Shown: piece by piece, positions 12,421 through 23,981 of the stretch
Numbering within the stretch: position 1 is the first letter of the stretch
Layout: each line of letters opens with the position of its first letter
Source of the DNA: Sapria himalayana
Taxonomy: Eukaryota; Streptophyta; Magnoliopsida; Malpighiales; Rafflesiaceae
Assembly (NCBI GenBank): GCA_029783825.1
Contig: JAREIK010017061.1
Span: 1-64,000, forward strand
Direction: 5' to 3'
DNA: 64,000 nucleotides
Position numbers and translations under genes: made by a program
Notes under the pieces: generated by a model
The model's input: only the letters and a program-made list of their open reading frames with translations
What the model was told of the DNA's origin: nothing
Databases searched by the model: none

Positions 12421-13159
12421 CAGATGTACATTCACTTTCTTTTATAATTCGAATTGAAGACCTGCCGAAACAATAGGAGCATTCCTGAAAGGATGATGAT
12501 TAGATTTACCATACTTTGATCATTTGAGATGTGATCATCTTCAATTTATTGTATTTTTTATTTACCACTGGATTGTTCCATCTACATTGCCATTAATTAA
12601 TATGATATGTTAAGCTATATACATATAAATATTCAAACAAGCAGCTCTACAAAACTGAACTGTAACACATTCAGCCCCCTCATTTGGACCAACCACAATA
12701 CCACAACCAATACTCCACAAAATAGACTAAGACATTAAATATTAATAATTAATCACTCAATTCTCTTCAGAAAAACAAAATAAAAGGCTGGTGGCATCTA
12801 AAACATGGTGGAGGCATGTAGAAGTGCGACAGACAAGGTCTGGACCTAACTGAGCATGGCTGGAACATCGTGAGGTGGCCTAGAACTCATAGGAACAACA
12901 ATAGGTGGGCTGGAATTGTGGATGGGCATAGTGGAATTGTAGCATCTTCATGTTATATATATATATATCTCCTGTTCTAGTATTGGTTTTTTAGGGACGT
13001 GAAGATTCTCAGGATGGATATTGTCTTAGATCTGATACCATCCAAAAATAAAAAATACGTGACAGAACGGGATGGAAAAAGTCAAAGTCAACGTAGTTTT
13101 CTCAGTCCTATTCTTTCGGGACAAGAGTTCGAGGTCCGGCTCGCGAATCTCGAATCTAG

Positions 13160-13171
13160 TGAGTAGCCCTA
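13160..13171 (-). repeat. hAT terminal inverted repeat, right
   Basis: TGAGTAGCCCTA on the plus strand, reverse complement TAGGGCTACTCA. It lies 5' of the transposase. The second hAT copy starts with a related end, TAGGTTGCTCATGGGA, at 30,730. Confidence 0.85.
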
Positions 13172-13179
13172 TAAAATGC
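13172..13179. repeat. hAT target-site duplication, right copy
   Basis: TAAAATGC, matching CTAAATGC on the left at 6 of 8 positions. Satellite resumes in register directly after it. Confidence 0.75.
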
Positions 13180-16100
13180 ATATAAAGTTAAATCAGTAAA
13201 CTCCTAAATACCGTAATGCCTAAATACATAAACCCTTAACCGCTAAACTACTTATAATTAATAAATCTAATTTTTATTGCTATTTTTATATTTTTAATAT
13301 TCATTTTAATTATTTATTAGTGTATTTATTTAGAAATATTCTAACATAATAAATTATGAGTGGGACAAATATATTAAATAATTATTATTTATCTAATAAC
13401 AATATATGCTTATAAAATAGCATAAATTTAAAACATTAAAAATTATTATCAGTAATAGAAGGTTACTTTAATTTTGAATCAATTTGTGTTTTGTAAATAT
13501 TTTTTAATTAATATCTATCTTATATTAATAGTTTATAAAGTTAATTTTTGATCATTATTATAATATCTATAAATAAAGTTATTTATATTAAATTTATATG
13601 ATATATAATTATTAATATTATTATAACAAAATATTGTACAAAAATTTCAAAAAATTTTAAATATTATTATATTTTCAAATGTTATAACTTATGAAAATGA
13701 TAAAAAATTATAGAAATTTTTTTTATAATTTATTTTTTTAAATAAAACATATAAACCACTATAAGACTAAAAACATAAATCACTAAACTCCTAACGACAA
13801 AACCTCTAAATACTTAAATCATTAAACTTTTATACATTAATAATAAATCATAAATCTCATTTTAATTTTTATTCAGTATAATTTTAAATTTTTATTTAAT
13901 TATTTATCAATTTATTTTTATAGAAATATTAATTACAAAATATATATTAGTGAGACAGATATAATTTAAATTAAACTGGTATCCCTAATAATAAATAATA
14001 AATCTCATTTTTTTTCATTATAATTTTAAATATTCATTTTAATTATTTATTTGTTTATTTATATACAAATATTAATTACAAAATAAATTGAGTAGATAAA
14101 TATAATTATATAAATTATTTTTCATCAAAAAAATTGTTGATAAACTTTTTAAAAGAAAAAAAAATTCAAACAAAAAATTATTTATAGTAATATATTTTGC
14201 GTTTCTTCTAAATCATTTTAGGTTTTTAATTATATTTTAATTGATGTCTATCTTATTATAATAGATTATTAATTTATTTTTTGATCATTATTAGAATATT
14301 TATCAATAAAATTATTTATATTAGAATTTATTTGATATATAAATATATTGATTATTATAACTAAATATTGTATTCACATTTAAAAAATTTAAAATTATTA
14401 TATTTTCAAAGGTTATAACCTTGAAAATATAAAAAAAATAAAATAAATATTTATTATTTTATTTTTTAATAAAACCTATAAACTAATAATGCATACACAG
14501 TTAAATTAGTAAACTCCTAAACTTCATAATGCCTAAATACATAAACCATTAAACCGCTATATACTACGTAATAATTAATAAATCTAATTTTTATTTGTAT
14601 TTATTATATTTTTAAATATTCATTTTAATTATTTTTTAGTTTATTTTTATAGAAATATTTATTACAAATAAATTATGAGAGCGGCATATATATTTTAATT
14701 AATTTATTTTTAATCAAAAAATATATGCTTATAAAAGAAGTAAAAATTTTAAAATTAAAACTATTATCCAGTAATATATTTTACTTTAATTTTGAATCAA
14801 TTTGGGTTTGGTAAATATTTTTAATTAATATCAATCTTTTTATTAATAGTTTATTAACTTAAATTTGATCATTATATATTATCTATCAATAAATTGTTTA
14901 TATTGAATTTATATGATATATAATTATTAATATTATTATAACTAAATATGTTTTCACATTTCAAAAAATTTTAAATATTATTATATTTTCAAAGGTTATA
15001 ATCTATGAAAATGAGAAAAAAGTACAATTGTTTTTTTGTTATTTATTGTTTAAATAAAACTATAAACCACTAAATGTCTAAAAAACATAAATTGTTAAAC
15101 TTCTAACGACAAAACCTTTAAATACTTAAATTATAAACATGTGTACATTAATAAAAAATCATAAATCTCAATTTAATTTTATTTAGTATAATTTTAAATT
15201 TTTATTTTAATTATTTATCAGTTTATTTTATAGAAATATTAATTACATATAAATTATTAGTGAGACAGATCTAAATTAAATAATTTATTTTCATCATATA
15301 AATATATATCCTTATAAAAAGAGGCAAAATTTAAATTAAAAATTTTTATTTAGTAATATATTTTATTTTATTTTGAATCATTTTAGATTTTGCAATTATA
15401 TTTTAATTTATATCATTCTTATTAATAATTGTTTATTAATTTTTTATTGATCATTATATAATATCTATTAATAAAATTATTTATATTGAGTTTACATTAT
15501 AATATTATTAAGATTATTATTACTGAATATTATATTCACATTTAAAAAAAAATTAAAAATTATTATAATTTCTAATAGGTTATAGCCTCAAAATGAAAAA
15601 AAATAAAAAAAATCAAAAATTAAATTTTTATTTTTTCATTCTATTAAAATAAAAATAAATCACTAAAGAGCCTAAACACTTCAATCACTAAACCCCAAAC
15701 ACATAAATACTTAAACCATTAAACTAGTATATCCTGAATAATAAATAATAATCCTATTTTATTTGTATTCATTATATTTTAATATTCATTTTAATATTTA
15801 TTACTTTATTTTATAGAATTATAATTAAAAAGTAAATTAGAGAGAAGACAACTATAATTTAAATAATTACTTTATATAAAAAAAATATAACTTATAAAAA
15901 GAACAAAACAACATCAAAAGAATGTATTATTTTATAATATATTTACTTTGACTTTTGAATAAATTTATGTTTTGCAAATATATTTAAAATAATATCTATC
16001 TTATTAATAATAGTTTATTAATTTATTTTTGATCATTATATAATATATTCAATATAATTGATTTATATTGAATTTACATGATATATAATTATTAAGATTA

Positions 16101-18625
16101 TCAGTAACTAAATATAGTATCCACATATAACAAAAATTTAAAATTGTTATATTTTCAAAGTTTATAACCTTCAAAAATGAGAAAAAATAACAAAAATAAT
16201 TTTTTCTTATATCATTATTTAATAAAACTTATAAACCATTAAATTCCTAAATACATAAATATCTAAACTCCTAAACCCGAAGACCCTAAATACCTAAATC
16301 TTTAAACTCGATAACCTTAAATATAATTTAAATAATTTATAGAAATATTAATTACAAATAAATTATAAGTGATACAAATATAATTTAAATAATTTATTTT
16401 TCATCAAAAAACATATAAGGTTATAAAATGATGCAAAAACTAAAAAAAAATTATTATTTAGTAATAAATTTACTTTTATTCTGAATCATTTTAGGTTTTT
16501 TAATTATATTTTAATTTATATCTATTATATTAATAATAGTTTATTAATTTGTTTTTGATAATTGATATAACATCTACTATAAAATTGTTTATATTTAGTT
16601 TATATTATATATAGTTATAATATTTATTATTACTAAATATTGTATTCACATTTTTAAAAAATTTTAAAATTATTATATTTTCAAATGTTATAACCTTTGA
16701 AAAATTTGAAAAAAATATGAAAAATAATTTATTGTTATTTAATTGTTTGAATAAAACCTATAAACCATTAAATCCCTAAATACTTAAATCAATAACTTCT
16801 AAATCTCGAAAACCCTAAATAGATAAATTTTTTAAAAATATATATCCTAAATAATAAATAATAAATCTCATTTTTATTTTTTGCATTATAATTTTAAATA
16901 TTCATTTTAATTATTTACTTGTTTATTTTTATATAATATTAATTACAAAATAAATTATAAGTTATACAAATATAATTTATATAAATTATTTTTCAACAAA
17001 AAAATATAGATAACTTAATAAAAGAAGAAAATAATTAAAAACAAAAAAATATTAAATAGTAATATATTTTGCTTTGATTCTGAATCATTTAGGTTTAGTA
17101 ATTATATTTTAATTGATATCTACCTTTTAATAATAGATTATTAATTTATTTTTTGATCATTATTAGAATATTTATCAATAAAAATGTTTATATTGAATTT
17201 ATAAGATATATAAATTTAATAATTTTTATAACTAAATATTGTATTCACTTTTGAAAAAAGTTTTAAAATTTTTATATTTTCAAAGTTTATAACCTTTGAA
17301 CATGTGAAAAAATAAAAAAAATATTTTTTTTGTTATTTCATTGTTTAAATAAAACCTATAAATCACTAAATGCCTAAACACTTAAATCACTAAACTACAA
17401 AGTCCCGATACCCCTATATAGATAATCCTTAAAACCAGTTTACCATAAATAATAGTTAATAAATCTCATTTTTATTTGTTTTCATTATAATTAAAAAAAT
17501 TAATTTTGATGGTTAAGTTTATTATATATATATATTAATTATAAAATAAATTATGAGTTAAAAATATAATTTATAAAAGTTATTTTTCAACAAAAAATTG
17601 ATAAGCTTATAAAAAGAATAAAAATTTAAAAACAAATAATTATTATTAAGTAATATATTTTGCTTTGCTTTTGAATCATTTTAGGTTTTTATATTATATT
17701 TTAAGTAATATCAATGTTATTCATAATAGATTTTTAATTTATTTTTTGATAATTATTAGAATATATATCAATAAAATTATTTATATTAAATTTATAAGAT
17801 ATATAATAATAATTATTATTATAAATAAATATTGTATTCACTTTTGAAAAAAATTTAAAAATTATTATATTTTCAAAGTTTATAATTTAAAAAAATGAGA
17901 AAGAATACAAAAAATAAATTTTTGTTATTTCTTTTTTCAATAAAAGCTATAGACCACTAAATGTTTACTTACTTAAATCAGTAGCACATAAAACCCGAAA
18001 CCCTTAAATACATAAACCTTATAACAGCTGTATACTACTTAATAAATAATAAATCTCATTTTTATTTTTATTTATTATAATTTTAAATATTCATTTAATT
18101 ATTTATATTTAATTTTTAGAAAAATTAATTATAAAATAAATTTCGAGTGACACAGATATTATTTAAATAATTATTTTTAATATAAAAAAATATAAGCTTA
18201 TAAAAGAGGAAAAGTTTAAAAATTAAATATTATTATTAGTAATATATATTTTTTTGAATTTTTATCATTTTGTGTTGTGTAAATATATTTTAAGTTAATA
18301 TTTATATTATTAATAATAGTTTATTAATTTAATTTTGATCATTATTATATATCTATCATTAAAATTATTTATATTGAATTTATATGATATATAATTAATA
18401 AGATTAATATAATTATACATGGTATTCACATTTCAAAAGATTTTAAAAATTATTTATATTTCAAAGGTTATAACATTTGAAAATCTAAAAAAATCAAAAT
18501 AAAAATTTTTATTTTTATTATATAAATAAAACCTATATACCACTAAATGCCTAAAAACAAAAATTTCTAAACTCCTAAATGGCAAAACCCCTAAATAATC
18601 GATCCATTAAACTAGTATACCATAT

Positions 18626-18630
18626 ATAAT
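18626..18630. repeat. Solo-LTR target-site duplication, left
   Basis: ATAAT, identical to 19,204-19,208. Removing the LTR and one ATAAT gives CATATATAATAAATCTT, exactly the satellite wording seen uninterrupted near 26,555-26,573. Confidence 0.85.
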
Positions 18631-19203
18631 TGTTTGGCAATTTTACTTCCATGGTAGTGAGATTGAGATACAAAAACATAGAAACAACATAAAACTAGCA
18701 ATATATATATCACAATTCAGCAACCATCCATGATAGAATCAAAAAACAAGAAATAAATACCGAAAATAATGTGGTTCGCTGGTTGCTCAGTACGACTAGC
18801 TAAATCCACCAGAAAATACTTATGCATTACAGATTAAAGCAACAGAATTGTCTTATAGTATGTAGCACACAGAATAGTCACGATAAATCACACAGTGAGA
18901 AGAGAGAGAGATATTGAACAGTTCCACGGGTACAAAAATAGCCACCCGAAAATAAAATTACAAAACATTTTATATTAATATTTATCTCGGTTCATTTAAC
19001 CGGAGCGGTTCGGATCATGAGATGGGTCAAGCTCTGCTCCAATTTCGGATAGCTGTCCGGTCAGCGAGACCTCCATTATTGTGCTACTGCTGCATCCCTG
19101 GCCTCTTAATATTTCCTTTCCTACACTTACATGAAAATATTAAAGAAGAAAAAATATTTGGTTAAACAAATAGATTATCTAAAAATAAATTACATATACA
19201 ACA
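18631..19203 (-). mobile_element. Solo LTR (573 bp), probably Ty1/copia type
   Basis: The segment starts TGTTTGG and ends CAACA, so it has TG...CA ends with a TGTT/AACA inverted tip, and it is flanked by perfect 5-bp duplications ATAAT. It is the only part of the array at this position with ordinary base composition. No reverse transcriptase, gag or second LTR is present, so it is best read as a solo LTR left by recombination between two LTRs. The minus strand is chosen because there a GTGGATTTAGC...GCGAACCACAT stretch (about 18,770-18,815) sits near the 3' part, a wording I associate from memory with plant copia LTRs, and an A+T-rich TATTAATATAAAATG promoter-like stretch lies upstream of it. 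LTR identity is well supported; the superfamily is a guess. Confidence 0.82.
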
Positions 19204-19208
19204 ATAAT
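19204..19208. repeat. Solo-LTR target-site duplication, right
   Basis: ATAAT, identical to 18,626-18,630; satellite resumes in register here. Confidence 0.85.
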
Positions 19209-20534
19209 AAATCTTAAATCTAATTTTAATTTGTATTCATTATAATTTTAAATATTCATTTTAATTATTTATTAGTTTATTTTTTATATAAATATTAATT
19301 ACAAAATAAATAATTAGTCAGAAAAATATAATATTAATAATTTACTTTTAATAAAAAAAATAATCTTATAAAAAGAAGTAAAAATTTAAAAAGAAAAAAT
19401 TATTATTTAGTAATAAATTTTAAATTGATTTTGAATCATTTTAGGTTTTGTAATTATATTTTAATTTATATCTATCATATTAATAATAGTTTATTAATTT
19501 ATTTTTTGATAATCGATATCATATCTATCAATAAAATTATTGATATCTAGTTTATATTATATATAATTATAATGATTATTATTACTAAATATTATATTCA
19601 CATTTTTTAAAAAATTTAAAATTATTATATTTTCAAAGGTTATAACCTTTGAAAATGTGAAAAATTATCAAAAATATTTTTTTTGTTATTTCAATTTTTA
19701 AATAAAACCTATAAACCACTAAAAGCCTAAAAACATAATATGCTAAACTCCTAAATGATAAAACCTCTAAATACTTAATCCATTAAACTGGTATAGATTA
19801 ATAAAAAATCATAAATTTCATTTTAATTTTTATTTAGTATAATTTTAAATTTTTATTTTAATTATTTATCAGTTTATTTTTATAGAAATATTAATTGCAA
19901 AATAAATTATTAGTGAGATAGATCTAATTTAAATTAAAACTGTATCCCTAAATAATAAATAATTAATAATAAATAATAAATCTCATTTTTTTCATTATAA
20001 TTTTAAATATTCATTTTAATTATTTATTTGTTTATTTATATATAAATATTAATTACAAAATAAATAGAGTTAGACAAAAATAATTTATATAAATTATTTT
20101 TCATCAAAAAATTAAAGATAAACTTTTTAAAAGAAAAAAAATTTTCAAAACAAAAAATTATTATATAGTAATATATTTTGTTTTTTCTTCTGAATCATTT
20201 TAGGTTTTGTAATTATTTTTTTATTGATATCTATCTTATTAATAATAGATTATTAATTTATTTTTTGATCATTACTAGAATATTTATCAATAAAATTGTT
20301 TATATTGAATTTACATGATATATAATTATTAATATTATTATAACTAAATATTATATTTACATTTGAAAATAATTTAAAAATTATTATATTTTTAAAGGTT
20401 ATCATCTTTGAAAATGAGATAAAATCACAAAAATAAATTTTTGTGATTTTATTGTTTATATAAAAACCTATCAACTACTAAATGCCTAAATGCTTAAATC
20501 ATTAAACTCCAAAACCCCAAAACCCCAAAACACT

Positions 20535-20579
20535 TAAATACTTAAACATTTAAACCATCTTTAAAGGTTTAAGTATTTA
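20535..20579. repeat. Local inverted repeat (hairpin) in an octamer block
   Basis: TAAATACTTAAAC and GTTTAAGTATTTA form a perfect 13-bp stem; six more A/T pairs can form inside after one mismatch, leaving a loop CCATC. It looks like two oppositely oriented fragments of the octamer block joined head to head. A mirrored copy is at 42,735-42,779. Confidence 0.85.
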
Positions 20580-21713
20580 TAAATAATATATAAATATCTA
20601 TCAATAAATAATAGTTTATTAATTGATTTTTGATCATTATTATATTTATATTTATATTAAGTTTATTATATCTATCAATAAAATTGTTTTTTTTAATCTA
20701 CATGATATATAATTATTACGTTTATTATAAATAAATATTGTATTCACATTTGAAAAAAAATTTAAAATTATTATATTTATAAAGGTTATAACCTTCAAAA
20801 TTAATAAAAAATTTGAAAAATAATTTTTTTGTTATTTCATTATTAAAATAAAACATATAAACTACTAAATGTCTAAACACTTAAATCACTAAACTCCTAA
20901 ATCCTTAAACCATTAAACCGGTATTACCTAAATAATTAATCATAAATCTCATTTTTATTTGTATTCATTATAATTTTAATATTCATTTTAATTATTTATT
21001 AGTTTATTTTTATGGAAATATTAATTGCAAAATAAAATTATGAATTTGACAAATATAATTTAAATAATTTATCTTCATCAAAAAAATTTATAAGCTTATA
21101 AAAAGAATCAAAAATTTAAAAATAAAAAATTATTATTTAGTAATATATTTTACTTTGATTTTGAATCATTTTATGTTTTACAAATATATTTTAATTAATA
21201 TCTATCTTATTAATTATAGTTTATTAAGCTATTTTATGATGAGTATTATAATATCGATCAATAAAATTATTTATATTAAATTTACATGATATTTAATTTT
21301 TATGATTATTATAATTAAATATTGTATAAACATTTGACAAAAAATTATAAATTATAATATTTTCAATGGTTACAACCTTGAAAATGAGAAAAATAATCAT
21401 AAAAATAATTTATTTGTTATTTAATTATTTAAATAAAACCTATAAACAACAAAATACCTAAATACTTAAATTACTAAACTCCTAAAGCTTGATAATTGCT
21501 ACACCACAACCACATAGTGACGGACCCATTACACTCGTGCACATATTCTTATCCATCTTGGTGAGCATTTAGATGGGCTAAGCAAGCTCCTGGAAGTAGC
21601 CAGACGTATGGGCCACCAGTTGTAGAGGCCCCACTAGCAAGCTGGGATGATTACATTACAAACACTGATGAGGGGGGGGGACCTAGCAAAGTGTCGGGAG
21701 TAAACCCAGATCG

Positions 21714-22230
21714 TAGCTATGAGTGGGTCCCACTAGCCCTATAGGCAGCATAGAGGGCCACCCAACAGTCGCCCAACATGAGTAGCGGGTAATTCGTGAT
21801 TAATTGGAGAGCCGAAAAAAATCCCGAAGCATCACCAAAGTAGGGCCAAGTAAGCAATGGAGTCCAGACAAGCCACACGAGAGCGAAAGATTCAAACTTT
21901 GTAGTTTATGTTTGTAGTCTTATTTGTATTTTGGACTTTGTATGCAGCATGTACTTGTAGAGATGGATCATGACATACTCACACACACAATCTTGTCTAT
22001 TCTTTATGTAGATGTAATGAGGGCAACTGACCCATGAGTATCTCTAAGTGGGACCCACTAATGTATTTGGTAAATACACATTAGGCGATGCTACACTCCC
22101 TAGAGCAGAAGACCCATCTTTATAGCATTTTGTAATTTTACTTGTATTCTAGCTTAGTTGTAATCGTAGATAATTAGACTGTTAGATGGACCTCATCACA
22201 CATGCACACCGATGCATGCGTATTTTTTGA
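21714..22230 (+). repeat. Imperfect internal duplication in Block A, about 335 bp apart
   Basis: GTGGGTCCCACTA at 21,714 and GTGGGACCCACTA at 22,049 begin two related stretches. Each is followed by an AAAGA...CTTT-TAG stretch, a TTATTTGTATT/TTACTTGTATT stretch and finally a CATCACAC/CATGACATACTCACAC stretch. Divergence is high, and the duplication predates the A/B copying because both copies have it. Confidence 0.5.
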
Positions 22231-22240
22231 TATTTTGTAG

Positions 22241-22580
22241 GCTCAACTACAATAACTTCTTGGAGCTCGAGGAGGAAGCATTCTAACGCAAGAGATACTC
22301 TTTTGAGAATCATGGAGCAAAAGAATGTGGAATTCAGAGGTGAGAATGAATTGACAAAGTGCCGTAGATATGGACTTGTGGATTTATGGGTTTTCAGTTT
22401 AAATGTATTCGATTGCATAGCAATGACATAGGCAAAACTTGATGCTGCATGTCACACACATGCACAATCTTATATTTGCATAGTTTTAATATCGTGCTTC
22501 ATTCAGGTTCCTCCAAAAGGCTTGGACAAATACGAATGGAAAGGTACACAGTGCGCATAATGACTCAATGCCAACTCTGA
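22241..22580 (+). pseudogene. Candidate last two exons of an unrecognised gene
   Basis: TATTTTGTAG precedes an open stretch 22,241-22,339 with peptide SWSSRRKHSNARDTLLRI in it; a strong donor CAGAG/GTGAGA ends it. A 167-bp A+T-rich intron (22,340-22,506) ends CATTCAG, and the frame continues for 23 codons (GSSKRLGQIRMERYTV...) to TGA at 22,578. GT-AG signals, phase and stop agree, which favours a spliced gene end. In Block B the same exon (40,976-41,075) has a 1-base insertion and a stop, and the second acceptor AG is lost. The antisense strand is also open over this exon in both copies (22,182-22,418 minus; 40,849-41,079 plus), so coding sense is not certain. I do not recognise the protein; no start or upstream exons were found. 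Confidence 0.4.
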
Positions 22581-22745
22581 AGTCCGGGAATGCAGGTGAT
22601 TTAGTTGTATTCGTACGCTTGGAATTATTAGGCATTATGTTTTTTTATGTATTTTATGCATATAATCATTAAGGTGCATAGGATTTGATGGCTGGCCTAA
22701 ATTAGTCAGCTTTTTAGTCTCTTGTAATTTGTGTGCCTAAATATA

Positions 22746-22782
22746 AATAAAGTGTGTATTTTCCAAAAAAAACAAAAAAAAA
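22746..22782 (+). other. Polyadenylation-like signal followed by A-rich tract
   Basis: AATAAA at 22,746-22,751 is followed 12 bases later by an A-rich run of about 19 bp. It lies about 170 bp after the candidate stop codon and looks like either a genuine 3' end or the tail of a retroposed transcript. Because the candidate introns are retained, simple retroposition of a spliced mRNA is not supported. Block B keeps an equivalent T-rich tract near 40,530-40,548. Confidence 0.45.
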
Positions 22783-22860
22783 CCATAACCCTAAACTTTA
22801 AATCCTAACCTTAAAACCATAAACTATAATCCCTACCCATAAACCCTAAATCCTAAATCT
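22781..22860 (-). repeat. Degenerate interstitial telomere-like repeat
   Basis: CCATAACCCTAAACTTTAAA, then CCCTACCCATAAACCCTAAA further on, with TCCTAAA variants between: about 11 degenerate CCCTAAA heptamers. This 7-bp telomere-type run is distinct from the 8-bp block in the satellite monomers. Block B carries it at 40,452-40,530. Confidence 0.75.
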
Positions 22861-23981
22861 CATGTTTTGCACTTTTATAATCAAATGACTAAGTGTTAAA
22901 TTACATTGAAATTCACAACTTTTAGGAATGCACATATTTATTTTTTTGTATATGTAACACAAAGTCCATGACTCAAGGGGTGAGTTTTGGATTCAGTCAC
23001 TTTCTTGCTTTAAATTATTGTAGCATTAGCAATGGTCATGATTGTATATTTTGTCTCTAGAACACAAAATCATATCGATAAGAATATGCCATAACTTGTG
23101 TCTCTCTGTTAAATATTGTTATGGCAATAAGAATGATCATAAATACATATTTAATCACTATAATACTGGGTCACAGAATTGGATATGACCATAGCTTGTG
23201 CATTTTATCTTTATATTGCAAAGTCATTGCACTATGAATGAATGTAACTTTGGACATTCCTAAAGAGCAAAAGTCATGACCCTAGAAATAGTTAAAGCAC
23301 GAGTACTACTCTTTATAACTTTCTATAACTAAAATTCTTGGGATTGGAAATATCACTATTCGCTTTTTCCTTTGATTTGTGACCTCGAGTGTCAATATGC
23401 AAGACTAATATTTTGAGCAATGATTAAAACCTTTTATACATTTGAATATGATTCATTTACACCTTTTTTGGGTATTGTGAGCTTGTATACATAACTCATT
23501 TAATATAAAATAGAAGAAATGATACCTTTTCAATCCATGAGGATATAAAAAAAGGCTCTAGATATGCCAATAAAATAAATTTTTATGATTCTTGATGAAA
23601 GAGAGCCATAATACTTGCCCTTACTCAGACTGACCCAGGGGTAGTTTGTTCTAATAGGCTACAAGGTTGGTTATTTTTTTATAGGTGAACTATGTTTTAA
23701 AAAAATTGCTTTTCAGTGTGTGCATGAGAGATATTTTAGAAGAAATTACAATAATCAATTATAAATAGCATCCTCACAACTAGCTATTCAACACATAGGG
23801 GGTACAACTTTGTTTTTAGTCTGTTAGCTATATCATGAGTCAAATTACCTTTGATAGCCCAGTGATTCAACATAAAATATGATGAGACATAATAGAGATA
23901 AAGTAAAAGCTCCTATTATTTTGGTAAGAGCTTTAGCAATCATTCTAGAGTTGAGACAGGAACAAAATAAATTATTTTAAT
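22861..23981 (+). other. Second half of Block A, no recognised gene
   Basis: Single-copy-looking sequence by eye, not satellite, without long reading frames on either strand. Several short phrases repeat loosely (CATGAC/TCATGA next to AAAGTC, TGACC), but I cannot turn them into a repeat unit. The final 800 bp are shared with both B and C. Confidence 0.6.

Larger units (their letters stand above)
9497..13171 (-). mobile_element. Degenerate hAT transposon, copy 1 (3.7 kb)
   Basis: A class II element inserted in the satellite. It begins TAGGGGTGCTCA and ends TGAGTAGCCCTA; these termini are inverted with two mismatches in 12 and are flanked by an imperfect 8-bp duplication. Subterminal G+C-rich stretches (GACGGGATGGG near 9,510, TTCGAGATTCGCG-like in the right end) are typical of hAT ends. 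A broken transposase reads on the minus strand from about 12,420 to 10,590. The 9,620-10,560 part is the 3' non-coding region and 12,420-13,150 is the 5' leader with a short TA run near 12,954-12,969; I see no other gene there. Composition differs sharply from the satellite. It cannot encode its own transposase because of several stops and frameshifts. Confidence 0.93.
13172..18630 (-). repeat. Satellite array, minus orientation, block 3
   Basis: Palindrome cores are centred near 13684, 14415 (after a long unit), 14998, 15582, 16164, 16690, 17289, 17882 and 18470. The unit near 16,300 has a deletion that removes the region between its octamer block and the ATTAATTACAAATAAATT segment. The first 1.2 kb (13,172 to about 14,360) mirrors 29,530-30,729, the satellite that flanks the second hAT copy. 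No gene is visible. Confidence 0.95.
19204..21486 (-). repeat. Satellite array, minus orientation, block 4
   Basis: Palindrome cores lie near 19642, 20401, 20788 and 21372. The 19,642-20,401 unit is a long monomer. The unit at 20,401-20,788 is short and rearranged, with a local inverted repeat at 20,535-20,579. From about 20,000 to the right-hand end this block mirrors 41,821-43,300, including the unusual AAAGATGATAACC variant of the palindrome, which appears on both sides. No gene is visible. Confidence 0.93.
21487..23981 (+). other. Block A: unrecognised gene-like segment embedded in the satellite
   Basis: About 2.5 kb of ordinary-complexity DNA that abruptly replaces satellite. It is present again in inverted orientation as Block B (39,336-41,820) and in part as Block C (59,337-60,130). 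The satellite bordering it is the same in A and B on both sides (TTTAGGAGTTTAGTAATTTAAG on one, the ...GAATAATTAAAATAATTTATTTTG join on the other), so the copies were made by duplicating the array. The first half (to 22,780) has candidate exons, introns and a polyadenylation-like end; next comes a telomere-like run; the second half (22,861-23,981) shows no reading frame or recognised motif. I find no terminal repeats or target duplications. Origin could be a captured gene fragment or a non-autonomous element. Confidence 0.75.

Noticed and set aside
17665..17847. Open frame of 60 codons, and similar ones at 20,253-20,474, 32,211-32,504, 50,718-50,948, 55,880-56,062 and 57,543-57,728
   Set aside because: All lie in the satellite, consist almost only of I, N, Y, F, K and L, and vary in frame and length between monomers. 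They are chance frames of A+T-rich DNA (32,211-32,504 also crosses the hAT/satellite join).
18631..19203. Gag start in the solo LTR (ATGGAAGTAAAATTG on the minus strand near 18,650)
   Set aside because: It lies inside the LTR just before its TGTT/AACA tip, with no primer-binding site and no continuing frame.
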